From an uncultured Gammaproteobacteria bacterium (GTDB lineage Bacteria; Pseudomonadota; Gammaproteobacteria; CAMYKB01), in contig CAMYKB010000023.1 in NCBI GenBank assembly GCA_947258875.1, forward strand, positions 1 through 64,000: a stretch of DNA of 64,000 nucleotides, given 5' to 3'. Below the pieces are notes generated by a model. It did no database searches. It saw nothing but the letters and a program-made list of their open reading frames with translations, and was not told the DNA's origin. Below, piece after piece: positions 50,460 to 59,500 of the stretch. Position 1 is the stretch's first letter. Each line of letters starts with the position of its first letter. The position numbers and the translations under genes were made by a program.

Positions 50460-50691
50460 TGTTATTCTCCATATTTATACAGGACACTGTGCCGCATCAT
50501 ACTCAGCAGCTGGAATACCACCAGCCACACATCCTTATTAGGATCGGCAGCCATAGAACTTACTTGACCACCAACAAATTGTCACACACAACGAAGGCTA
50601 TACAGGAAACTAAAGTATAGTGCAGGGAAAAGCTTCTGCACTAATGCGGGGAATACGCAGGTCCAGCAGCACGGAATTTATCAGGGGATTG

Positions 50692-51351
50692 TTAGCGCTT
50701 GTAGGCCAGAGTCAAACCATCACCGATCGGCACAAGACTTATATTTATTCGATCATCATGGTAAAGCCGATCATTGAAGCGGCGAATCGCGCGAGTGCTG
50801 GCTTCATCATTGGCAGGATCAGCTACGGCACCGCTCCATAAAGTATTATCGATAGCAATCAAACCGCCACTGCGCACCAGCTGCATGCATTTATCATAAT
50901 AGGCCGTATAGTTCTGCTTATCGGCATCTATAAAGGCAAAATCGAATTGACCGGCCGCAGCTTCCACCAATTCATCCAACGTATCAAGCGCCGGTGCAAG
51001 CCGCAGGTCGATCCTGTCCTGCACACCCGCTTCCGCCCAGTAACGCTGCGCAACGGAGGCCCATTCCTCGTTGATATCACAGCAAACCATATGCCCATCG
51101 TCCGGCATGGCCAACACCATGCTCAGCGCGCTATAGCCCGTGAAAGTACCCACTTCGATGGCGCGCCGCACACCTGCAATCTGCATCAACAGGGCCATGA
51201 ACTGCCCCTGCTCAGGCGCGATCTGCATCCTGGCCAAGGGCTGGCTGGCGGTCTCTTCCCGCAGACGCCGCAGCACCTCCGGCTCGCGCACGGAGGTGCC
51301 CAGCAAATACTCGTACAAACGATCATCAATCGAAAGGGTACGATTGGACAT
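50692..51351 (-). CDS. Class I SAM-dependent O-methyltransferase
   Basis: RRAIEVGTFTGYSALSMVLAMPDDGHMVCCDINEEW...FDFAFIDADKQNYTAYYDKCMQLVRSGGLIAIDNTLWSG. Confidence 0.93.
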   Translation of the reverse strand: MSNRTLSIDDRLYEYLLGTSVREPEVLRRLREETASQPLARMQIAPEQGQFMALLMQIAGVRRAIEVGTFTGYSALSMVLAMPDDGHMVCCDINEEWASVAQRYWAEAGVQDRIDLRLAPALDTLDELVEAAAGQFDFAFIDADKQNYTAYYDKCMQLVRSGGLIAIDNTLWSGAVADPANDEASTRAIRRFNDRLYHDDRINISLVPIGDGLTLAYKR

Positions 51352-51366
51352 AACAATTACGCCGGC

Positions 51367-52122
51367 CTAGGCTGCCCGTGCTGCTTCAACCCCAAAGACG
51401 TCACGGTAGACTATGCCCATTGCAGCAACCATCATCGGATACGTCCATATCAAGCCTATACCCAGAGGAATCATGCTGACCAAAACTATCAGTCCCATCG
51501 CGATAAACAAGAAGAATATCTTGAACCAATGATGAGTAATCGCCTTACGCGACGCTTCCATAGCCTCCCAGGCACCCAGCTTTTTCTCCACCACCAACAC
51601 CACAGTCAGCATATAAGCGATCGACAGGTAGATACCTGGGATAATGAGCAACAGAAAACCCAGCCATGTCAGCAAGGTAATCAACAGGCCCGCAATAACG
51701 ACAGGCACCGCATAGGCAAAATAACCGAAGGCCTGATCGAAGGTTACCGGCAGATCAACAGAACGGTTCACCCCCATCATCATGATCCCAGCCATGAACG
51801 GATAGATCGCGGCCGTTATCCCTAACTGCACCACAAGTTGCGCCACAATACCGGCACCAGAGTCTCCGCCAAGACCAAGCATGCCCACGATCAGGCCCAG
51901 CACGAACGATAAGACCATCACGATAAGAAAAACAATAATCGCAGCGCCCCAGAACGAGCCCTTTAGGCCCTTGGTCCTACTCCATGCTTCCTTGATGACA
52001 TCACCAATGGAAAAATCATAATTGCCTGCAATACCGCCTTCCAGCGTACCTCCCGCAGCACCCGTCTCGAATTGTTCTTCAAGATTTGCACTTGGTGGGC
52101 TATATGGGTTTTCAGTGGCCAT
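51367..52122 (-). CDS. Multipass membrane protein of uncertain family
   Basis: Likely start MATENPYSPPSANLEEQ; several hydrophobic segments. Confidence 0.75.
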   Translation of the reverse strand: MATENPYSPPSANLEEQFETGAAGGTLEGGIAGNYDFSIGDVIKEAWSRTKGLKGSFWGAAIIVFLIVMVLSFVLGLIVGMLGLGGDSGAGIVAQLVVQLGITAAIYPFMAGIMMMGVNRSVDLPVTFDQAFGYFAYAVPVVIAGLLITLLTWLGFLLLIIPGIYLSIAYMLTVVLVVEKKLGAWEAMEASRKAITHHWFKIFFLFIAMGLIVLVSMIPLGIGLIWTYPMMVAAMGIVYRDVFGVEAARAA

Positions 52123-52315
52123 ACTCTTTGTCTCCCTTACTTTGTATTGTGGCAGGCATAATACCCGCACTGTTATTAGTTCTAGACGTGATCTATCAAC
52201 TGATCCGATGATAACATAAGGTTTTCCGACGAAAGGAGCACATCGCGCCCCGATTTGTCGCAGACGACATTCACGATATTGTCATTAATGCAGAGCACAT
52301 CACAACACATGACCA

Positions 52316-53299
52316 ATGGCGACATCCATGAATAATATATCAACAGACCGCATGCACACACTTCATCATTGGTTGCAGAGCGTGTTACAGGACCGGCAAT
52401 ACGACATCAGCCCGGTTTCCGGTGATGCCAGCTTCAGGCGTTATTTTCGCGTCGTCACCGGCAATAAATCCTATATCGTGATGGATGCGCCCCCGGAGAA
52501 GGAGGATTGCCAGCCGTTCCATGATATTGCCAACACTTTACGGACTGCCGGCATTAATGTCCCACAGATACATGAAGCTGAGTTAGATCACGGTTTCCTG
52601 TTGTTGGATGATCTTGGCGACACCCTCTATCTGAATCAACTCAGCGATAGCACTGCCGACAAGCTCTATGGTGATGCGCTAGACGCCCTCTTCAATATCC
52701 AGGCTACCGACGCCGCAGGGTTGTCGGGCTATGATGACGAATTACTGCGTTTCGAGCTGGAACTGTTCCGCGAATGGTTTCTAATACAACACCTGGGCCT
52801 GTCGCTATCTCGCGAACAGCACCATATACTCGATACTGTATTCGAAGCACTCATTGCCAACGCGCTGCAACAACCGCGCGTATTTGTGCACCGCGACTAC
52901 CACTCTCGTAACCTGATGCTCACAGAAATCGGTAACCCTGGTGTTCTCGATTTTCAGGATGCCGTATATGGACCGGTCACTTACGACATCGTGTCGCTGC
53001 TGCGCGATTGCTACATCAGCTGGCCTGAAGAAAAGGTTAAGGCGTGGGCGCTGGGTTATGCCATGCGCTTGATAGAAGCCGGCATCATACAACCCGTTGA
53101 CGACAAAACATTCCTACACTGGTTTGATCTTATGGGTATACAACGTCACCTCAAGGCCACCGGGATATTTTCCCGTTTACATCATCGCGACGGCAAGTCT
53201 ACCTATCTTGAAGACATCCCACGTACACTCGCATATGTACTGAATATTAGCAGCCAGTATCCTGAGACCCAGCCCCTGCATGCACTACTTAAAGACTGA
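52316..53299 (+). CDS. amgK: Aminoglycoside phosphotransferase-family sugar kinase (AmgK-like)
   Basis: SPVSGDASFRRYFRVVTGNKSYIVMDAPPEKEDCQPF...VFVHRDYHSRNLMLTEIGNPGVLDFQDAVYGPVTYDIVSLLRDCYISW; followed by murU. Confidence 0.92.
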   Translation: MATSMNNISTDRMHTLHHWLQSVLQDRQYDISPVSGDASFRRYFRVVTGNKSYIVMDAPPEKEDCQPFHDIANTLRTAGINVPQIHEAELDHGFLLLDDLGDTLYLNQLSDSTADKLYGDALDALFNIQATDAAGLSGYDDELLRFELELFREWFLIQHLGLSLSREQHHILDTVFEALIANALQQPRVFVHRDYHSRNLMLTEIGNPGVLDFQDAVYGPVTYDIVSLLRDCYISWPEEKVKAWALGYAMRLIEAGIIQPVDDKTFLHWFDLMGIQRHLKATGIFSRLHHRDGKSTYLEDIPRTLAYVLNISSQYPETQPLHALLKD

Positions 53300-53317
53300 G
53301 ATTATTTCCCCATAGTC

Positions 53318-53983
53318 ATGAAAGCCATGATACTTGCAGCCGGCCGCGGCGAACGTATGCGGCCATTGACCGATCACACACCCAAGCCCTTGCTCATGGT
53401 CGGCAACATGCGTCTCATTGAATACCATCTTTACAAGCTGGCAGAAAACAATTTTAACGAGGTGGTTATCAATATTGCCCACCTGGGAGATCAGGTACAA
53501 GCGATCCTCGGCGATGGCCGTGCCTATGGACTTACTATTCATTATTCTAATGAAGGTCACGAGGCTCTGGAAACCGGTGGTGGCATTGTTAACGCTTTAG
53601 CCTTGCTCGGCGAGCAGCCGTTTCTTGTCATCAATGGCGATATCTGGTGTGACTACCCTTTTGTTACGAAAACAATAGCTGACGAGGATCTCGCCCATCT
53701 TGTACTGGTCGATAACCCCGAACACAACCCCCAAGGTGATTTCAGTTTCGAAAATAAGCGCGTCGCACCAGGCAACTACAATAAGCTGACTTTCAGCGGC
53801 ATTGCCTATTACCGTCCCGAATTTTTTTCTGGTTACACAAGCGGTAAGTTCCCACTCCTGCCGCTATTACAAAATGCCATCAATGCCGGACGTGTCAGCG
53901 CCGAACATTATCGAGGCGAATGGCATGATGTGGGTACACCACAGCGCTTACAACAGCTGACGGCCCAGCTGGCAAGTCGCTGA
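53318..53983 (+). CDS. murU: N-acetylmuramate alpha-1-phosphate uridylyltransferase (MurU-like)
   Basis: MKAMILAAGRGERMRPLTDHTPKPLLMVGNMRLIEYHLYKL...ALETGGGIVNALALLGEQPFLVINGDIWCD. Confidence 0.93.
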   Translation: MKAMILAAGRGERMRPLTDHTPKPLLMVGNMRLIEYHLYKLAENNFNEVVINIAHLGDQVQAILGDGRAYGLTIHYSNEGHEALETGGGIVNALALLGEQPFLVINGDIWCDYPFVTKTIADEDLAHLVLVDNPEHNPQGDFSFENKRVAPGNYNKLTFSGIAYYRPEFFSGYTSGKFPLLPLLQNAINAGRVSAEHYRGEWHDVGTPQRLQQLTAQLASR

Positions 53984-54016
53984 CTGATTTGAGGGTCTCA
54001 TTGCCACACTATCAGC

Positions 54017-54046
54017 AAAAAAAAGACCCGCCAATGTGGCGGGTCA
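54017..54046 (-). terminator. Rho-independent terminator of the module-2 operon
   Basis: aaaaaaaagacccgccaatgtggcgggtc; minus-strand hairpin followed by T run. Confidence 0.85.
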
Positions 54047-54083
54047 TTATCACCTCAGCTCTATTAAGAGATTGACAGGAGGC

Positions 54084-54524
54084 TCAGGGTTTAATGTAGC
54101 TGTATCCTTCCGCCTGCAGACGTGCCAGTTCAGCAACACCGCTGGGAACGATATCTTCTTCGGTCACATCATAAAGGTCGGTTTCGTAGTTGATTTTCTT
54201 GCCACGCAGGGTATTGGCACAGACATTGAAGTTGATATCCTGACTTTTCAGCGAGACCACCTTGGATTTGAAATTTTCATCCGTGTTTGCAGTTTTCAGC
54301 AAGCTTACGCCCTTGCCATGCATGATGACCTTGAGATCAAGGTTTTCTGCACCCACAGCATTAATGTGGTTCTGTATATTGCGCATAGCTCCTGCCTGAC
54401 GTTTAGGATTATCATAGTTAACATGATAAACAACTTTTTGCTTGGCATAGCCGCCTGCATGAGCAGCAAACGGAGTCAGCAACAAAGCGGCCAGGGGGAT
54501 TAATATCAAACTTAACTTTTTCAT
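54084..54524 (-). CDS. Secreted DsrE-like protein (module 2)
   Basis: MKKLSLILIPLAALLLTPFAAHA signal; KQKVVYHVNYDNPKRQAGAMRNIQNHINAVGAENLDLKVIMHGKGVSLL...FNVCANTLRGK...VPSGVAELARLQAEGYSYIKP. Confidence 0.9.
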   Translation of the reverse strand: MKKLSLILIPLAALLLTPFAAHAGGYAKQKVVYHVNYDNPKRQAGAMRNIQNHINAVGAENLDLKVIMHGKGVSLLKTANTDENFKSKVVSLKSQDINFNVCANTLRGKKINYETDLYDVTEEDIVPSGVAELARLQAEGYSYIKP

Positions 54525-54575
54525 CGAAAGATTCTCCTCGTTCAATTGTTGTAGTAGTAGCACAGCTTCTGGCAT

Positions 54576-55325
54576 TTACACACGTATATAGGCCCAACCA
54601 GATTGTTGCCGCCTTATTACTTCGGCAACACCAGAATCGATCACGATAATACCCGGCAGGAGCTTGATTGCAATACCTTGCTCGTGCTGGAGTCTATTTA
54701 TCGTGTTGTAGCAGGCCGCGAAAGTGACATTATCATAACGCGCCCTGATATCTCTTATCAGTTCAGGATGTGGCGAACTGTCAGCCTGCAACAATGACAA
54801 ACCCTCACCGTGCGCGATGACATGTATTTCATACTCAGCGCCATCTACGGAAGGCTGATTCATCAGGTATTCTATTTCGCCAAACATTTCGTTAATCGAA
54901 TCAACATCGGCCGTATTCAAATCAAATACGATGCGTTTGCTGCTCACAATCGGAGCCTGGGAAATCGCGGCTGCCTGCTCCGTTGCCTGTGCGTGGGTTT
55001 CTGACGCATTTCGATGAGCAACACTATTCCATACACTGGCAACCAGTATTCCAAGAACAACCGATGCGGCTATGGTCCAGCTTTTATGCGCAGAGCTATG
55101 CCAATTGTGTCTGCTACCCTCAGCAACCGCCTGAGGCTCAGGGTAAGCTTCCCTCACCAGCTGCTTAATTGTATTGAGCTCACAAGTCTCTTTCTTCAGG
55201 CTTGCGTTGCGCTCAAGAATCTCGTGAATTTCATGACGATCCTCGGCACACAGTTCGTTATCCAGGAACGCGTTCAGAAGCTCTGTACTGGGGTAGTCTT
55301 TTGTATCTTTATTCTTGATTCCCAT
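54576..55325 (-). CDS. Membrane anti-sigma factor with C-terminal DsrE-like domain (module 2)
   Basis: N-terminal LLNAFLDNELCAEDRHEIHEILERNASLKKETCELNTIKQLVREAYP; TM WTIAASVVLGILVASVW; C-terminal SKRIVFDLNTAD...FAACYNTINRL...DSGVAEVIRRQQSGWAYIRV. Confidence 0.86.
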   Translation of the reverse strand: MGIKNKDTKDYPSTELLNAFLDNELCAEDRHEIHEILERNASLKKETCELNTIKQLVREAYPEPQAVAEGSRHNWHSSAHKSWTIAASVVLGILVASVWNSVAHRNASETHAQATEQAAAISQAPIVSSKRIVFDLNTADVDSINEMFGEIEYLMNQPSVDGAEYEIHVIAHGEGLSLLQADSSPHPELIRDIRARYDNVTFAACYNTINRLQHEQGIAIKLLPGIIVIDSGVAEVIRRQQSGWAYIRV

Positions 55326-55331
55326 TATCAG

Positions 55332-55892
55332 CTAGACCTTATTTAAATAGGTAACGTTATCTTGTACCTGTTGCGTATGCGCACCCAGCTGTTCTTTTAA
55401 CTGTTGTCTCGCTCTGCTGACTCGGCTCATCACGGTACCCACCGGGATATCCAGTATTCCAGACACTTCTTTGTAGGAAAATCCGTTCAAATCAACCAAA
55501 GTAAGTACCTTGCGGTGGTCATCGTTCAACTTCCCGATCGCATCCTGTACCCTGCTGACGATAGCAGCCCGCTCGTATTCACTTTCGGGATTACTGTCAC
55601 CGTGCAGCTCGACCGTATCGACATCCAGAAACTCGCGGCGTGCGCGCAGCCAATCCTTGTGAGTATTGGCCATTATGCGAAATAACCACACACCCAGTGC
55701 GGCTGCTTCATTCAAGCTGCGCAAATTCTTCAATGCCTTGAGCAAGGTCTCATTTACCAGGTCCTCTGCGAGTTGTTGATCCCTTGTCCATGACAGGGCG
55801 GCCCGATACAACCGAGGCCGCATTTCTGCGAGTTCCTGCTTGGGAATACGCTTACCAAATAGTGCCATACTGGATTTTATTCCTTTCAACAT
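55332..55892 (-). CDS. ECF RNA polymerase sigma factor (module 2)
   Basis: RLYRAALSWTRDQQLAEDLVNETLLKALKNL and LNDDHRKVLTLVDLNGFSYKEVSGILDIPVGTVMSRVSRARQQL. Confidence 0.95.
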   Translation of the reverse strand: MLKGIKSSMALFGKRIPKQELAEMRPRLYRAALSWTRDQQLAEDLVNETLLKALKNLRSLNEAAALGVWLFRIMANTHKDWLRARREFLDVDTVELHGDSNPESEYERAAIVSRVQDAIGKLNDDHRKVLTLVDLNGFSYKEVSGILDIPVGTVMSRVSRARQQLKEQLGAHTQQVQDNVTYLNKV

Positions 55893-55955
55893 TCAGGAAA
55901 CCTGTTGACCTGGTACACACTGGTCAGAGACTGCAAATAGCCTACCTAGTATCTA

Positions 55956-55982
55956 AGACGCACCACTCTGCAGATTTATTCC
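55956..55982 (-). promoter_or_regulatory. Candidate ECF promoter of the module-2 operon
   Basis: Minus strand GGAATAA-N14-GCGTCT, 63 nt upstream of ATG 55892. Confidence 0.5.
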
Positions 55983-56068
55983 CGGGATAAACGACTTAAT
56001 CCGACTACCCCATGCTGTAATAACGTATATTCCATGTGGAATAACGATCTAAACCTAGCTTATGCTAG

Positions 56069-57535
56069 GTGCTAGTGCGACAACAGCTGATAAATGAGCC
56101 AATGGGCCAAGAAATCGACAAAACACAGTTCACCAGGGATGATTTCAGGAAATTCAGTGAGCGCCTGCGCTCAGAGACAACGCAGCTCAAGGAATGGTTC
56201 GATCAAGCTGTGATGTCAAACCGCGGCCCAGTCGCGGGATTCGAAATTGAGGCCTGGATGATTGACCGCGATTTCAGGCCGGCGCCTCGCAATCAGCCCT
56301 TTATAGATGCTATGCCGGAGGAGATTGCCACCCCTGAACTCGCGACCTTCAACATTGAACTCAATAATGAACCCCGCATCTTGATGGGCCGGGCACTTAG
56401 TGATCTGCAGCAGGCGCTCGAATCCAACTGGAATCAGGCATCTGAAGTTGCAGCATCTCTCGATACGCGCATCCTCAGCATTGGAATACTGCCAACCCTG
56501 AAGAATACAGATCTCAGCCTGCGTTACATGTCACCCCTGAAGCGTTATCGTGCATTGAATGAACAAGTGATTCGCTCACGTGGTGGACGCGCCCTGCAAC
56601 TGGATATCGTTGGCAGGCAACATCTCAGCAGTTCCCATAACAACGTTATGCTGGAAGCCGGTGCCACTTCGTTGCAGATACACATCCAGACACCATTTAA
56701 TCGCGCACACCACGTGTATAACGCCAGCATTGCAATATCAGCTCCCTTAATCGCAATCTGCGCCAACTCTCCCTATCTGTTTGGATACGACTTATGGGAC
56801 GAAACGCGCATCCCGCTGTTTGAGCAGGCTGTCGAGATCGGCGGTTTTGAAGATGTTGCACAGGGACCCTTGCGCCGCGTCAGTTTCGGTTCGTCTTATG
56901 CGCGTGATTCAATATTTGAGTGTTTCAACGAGAACGTGCAACACTTCCCAGTATTGCTGCCTAGGCTCTATGATGAACCAACCAGCAAATTACGTCATTT
57001 GCAGCTGCACAACGGCACAATCTGGCGCTGGAACCGGCCGCTTGTCGGTTTCGACCATGATGGTACCCCTCATATTCGCATCGAGCATCGCATCCTGCCC
57101 GCCAGCCCGAGCATTATTGACAGTGTTGCCAATGCCGCGTTGTATTATGGCCTGGTAGAAGGAATGTGTAATGAGATCGAAGACCTTACAACACGCCTCC
57201 CCTTTACACAGGCCAAGGACAATTTCTATCAAGCTGCTCGCCACGGCCTACAGCCACATATCAATTGGCTTGACGGAGAAAAATACCCGATCCGAACCCT
57301 GTTACAGGACAAGCTTCTGCCGCTCGCTCGCCGCGGTTTGCAAACGATGGGTATTGAAGACAGCGAAGCCGGCCATTATCTCGATATCATCGAAGCTCGG
57401 CTTGAGTCAGGACAAAATGGCTGTCAGTGGCAGCGGCAGTTTATGGAAAAATCAGGACAGGATATGCGTTCGCTGACCGCCGCATATTATGATCTACAAC
57501 AAGGTGGCGAACCGGTGCACCGGTGGATAATATGA
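56069..57535 (+). CDS. Glutamate-cysteine ligase GCS2-like carboxylate-amine ligase
   Basis: GPVAGFEIEAWMIDRDFRPAPRNQPFIDAM...FNIELNNEPRI...SLQIHIQTPFNRAHHVYNASIAISAPLIAICANSPYLFG. Confidence 0.85.
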   Translation: MLVRQQLINEPMGQEIDKTQFTRDDFRKFSERLRSETTQLKEWFDQAVMSNRGPVAGFEIEAWMIDRDFRPAPRNQPFIDAMPEEIATPELATFNIELNNEPRILMGRALSDLQQALESNWNQASEVAASLDTRILSIGILPTLKNTDLSLRYMSPLKRYRALNEQVIRSRGGRALQLDIVGRQHLSSSHNNVMLEAGATSLQIHIQTPFNRAHHVYNASIAISAPLIAICANSPYLFGYDLWDETRIPLFEQAVEIGGFEDVAQGPLRRVSFGSSYARDSIFECFNENVQHFPVLLPRLYDEPTSKLRHLQLHNGTIWRWNRPLVGFDHDGTPHIRIEHRILPASPSIIDSVANAALYYGLVEGMCNEIEDLTTRLPFTQAKDNFYQAARHGLQPHINWLDGEKYPIRTLLQDKLLPLARRGLQTMGIEDSEAGHYLDIIEARLESGQNGCQWQRQFMEKSGQDMRSLTAAYYDLQQGGEPVHRWII

Positions 57536-57560
57536 AAAATTACTGCTCAACAGATAACAG

Positions 57561-58607
57561 ATGTTAACGCAACTCGATCATTTACCAGACGGCATACTCG
57601 ATTGTCCGGCGACCGAGCTGCATCGCTATCTCGAAGGACCTACCCTGGTGCATCTTGAAGGCCGCAGGAGCCAACCTCTATTCGTATCAATCCTGCTGCA
57701 CGGGAACGAAACCACGGGATTGTTCGCCATACAAGACTTGCTGAAACAGTACACTCAACAGACGCTGCCGCGCAGCCTGTCGATCTTTTTTGGTAATATC
57801 AGCGCCGCCCGCGAGGGTCTCAGACGACTGGATGACCAACCTGATTACAACCGTATCTGGCCCGGCTCCAGCCATCAGGATTGCCCTGAAACACAAATGA
57901 TGCAAGAAGTTGTCGAGATCATGGCGGCACGCAGTGTTTTTGCCAGCATCGACATCCACAACAATACCGGCCTGAACCCGCATTACGCCTGCATCAACAG
58001 GCTGGACCAAACCTTCATCCAGCTTGCCACCTTGTTCAGCCGCACCGTGGTTTACTTTATTCGCCCTAAGGGTGTGCAAGCACTTGCCTTTGCAGATATT
58101 TGTCCCGCGGTCATCCTCGAATGCGGCAAACCTGACCAGGCCTTTGGCGCGCAACATGCTCACAGCTTTCTAAACGCCTGCTTGCATCTATCGGAGATCC
58201 CACAACATGCAGTGGCCGAGCACGACGTCGACCTGTTTCACACTGTTGCACAGGTGAAAATACCAGATGACACCAGTTTTAGTTTTTCTGATCCGGCTGT
58301 CGACATACTGTTTGATGACGACCTAGATCGTTACAATTTCCAGGAATTGCCCGCAGGCAGCAGCTGGGGGGTAGCAAAAGACAAGCATAATCCTGACCTA
58401 GTCACCAAAGATGAACACGGGCTTGACGCGACTGACCAGTATTTTTGTATCGAGAAAGGCCGACTGACACTCAAAAAAACCATCATGCCCTCAATGTTAA
58501 CGCTCGATGAACATGTTATACGGCAAGACTGTCTGTGTTATCTGATGGAACGCATGGGCCTGGATAAAATTGACGCAAAACACTACCGCGCCTCGAGCAA
58601 CAAATAG
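57561..58607 (+). CDS. Succinylglutamate desuccinylase/aspartoacylase (M14-like) family protein
   Basis: FVSILLHGNETTGLFAIQDLL...SIDIHNNTGLNPHYACINRLD...VILECGKPDQ. Confidence 0.85.
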   Translation: MLTQLDHLPDGILDCPATELHRYLEGPTLVHLEGRRSQPLFVSILLHGNETTGLFAIQDLLKQYTQQTLPRSLSIFFGNISAAREGLRRLDDQPDYNRIWPGSSHQDCPETQMMQEVVEIMAARSVFASIDIHNNTGLNPHYACINRLDQTFIQLATLFSRTVVYFIRPKGVQALAFADICPAVILECGKPDQAFGAQHAHSFLNACLHLSEIPQHAVAEHDVDLFHTVAQVKIPDDTSFSFSDPAVDILFDDDLDRYNFQELPAGSSWGVAKDKHNPDLVTKDEHGLDATDQYFCIEKGRLTLKKTIMPSMLTLDEHVIRQDCLCYLMERMGLDKIDAKHYRASSNK

Positions 58608-58722
58608 ATAGCTGAGCCACTGCTGTCCCACAAGATAATGGTGTTATCTCGTTTCAGGCTATTATTTTAGGAGATAAGCATTCCATAGTGGTTATCGACA
58701 TGAAATCTGAAAAACAAACTGT

Positions 58723-58860
58723 CGTCATACCCGCTCACACCTACATGGAGGTAGGTGGTAGAGCGACGCAGGATGCCAAAGCCGAGGCGGGTATCTAGTA
58801 AACAATTGATTTATAGCTCATTCATATTCACTGGATTTCCGCCTGCGCGGAAATGACGCG
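58723..58860 (-). repeat. Dispersed ~130-bp repeat, copy B (inverted relative to copy A)
   Basis: Reverse complement cgcgtcatttccgcgcaggcggaaatccag...tgtttactaga...ctcggctttggcatcctgcgtcgctctaccacctacctccatgtaggtgtgagcgggtatgacg matches 34641-34767. Confidence 0.75.
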
Positions 58861-58924
58861 TTAGTGGGACAGCAGTGTAGCTGAGCCCATTAATTTCGGA
58901 GTTGTAGCTTTATGTAGGAAGTAC

Positions 58925-59500
58925 CTAGTTTATGCACTGTGTAGTGTACCGCCAGACACGTATGCTCCCAGACCAATAATCCTCAGCCAAGCCGGCTTTA
59001 CACTTAAGCTGCTGCAGGAACTGCGGCCGCGAAGGCAAGGACTCCCAAACGCTCGGCAGGAATGTCCCACGCTGCAAACCCTCTTGCAGAATTACCCCAT
59101 CAATACCGGGCCGTAACTGGCGCAGCAGGTCATCCTCATCTATGAAACGCACTTCATCTGCCGGACTCAAAACCGAAATACTGATACCCAGCAGACCGTA
59201 CTCATGATGTGTAAGCGGAGGAAATCGCGGATCCTCGAATGCTGCTGCATGCGCATGTCCTGCAACATCCGCAACCAGCGTGCGATAGGGCTGTAACGTG
59301 CCAATGCAACCCCGCAAATTGGCCTCAATCTTCAGGGTCACGAATGTTGCACGCTGTTCACGCAACGGTTGTGGATAACGTACCTCGTCAGGCAGCAGCA
59401 TTCCGCCCTTCTCGAGACCGTGACCGATCGACTCTCGCGCCAACTCGAGTAGCAGCTGTTGTTGCTGACTATCCAGCTCAGTGGAAGACATAAGCACCAT
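58925..59500 (-). CDS. amrA: AMMECR1-domain protein (AmmeMemoRadiSam system protein A)
   Basis: GMLLPDEVRYPQPLREQRATFVTLKIEANLRGCIGTLQPYRTLVADVAGHAHAAAFEDPRFPPLTHHEYGLLGISISVLSP. Confidence 0.95.
   Translation of the reverse strand: MVLMSSTELDSQQQQLLLELARESIGHGLEKGGMLLPDEVRYPQPLREQRATFVTLKIEANLRGCIGTLQPYRTLVADVAGHAHAAAFEDPRFPPLTHHEYGLLGISISVLSPADEVRFIDEDDLLRQLRPGIDGVILQEGLQRGTFLPSVWESLPSRPQFLQQLKCKAGLAEDYWSGSIRVWRYTTQCIN

Noticed and set aside
49893-50567. 224-aa plus-strand ORF
   Set aside because: Antisense to the acetolactate synthase-like gene; translation has no recognisable family features.
50947-51825. 292-aa plus-strand His/Gln-rich ORF
   Set aside because: Antisense to the O-methyltransferase and the membrane protein; composition reflects reverse complement of those genes.
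56028-56069. A fourth ECF promoter of the GGAATAA-N14-RCRTCY type driving the GCS2-like gene
   Set aside because: GGAATAA is present at 56038-56044 but the following sequence (cgatctaaacctag-cttatg) lacks the -10-like element at the right spacing.
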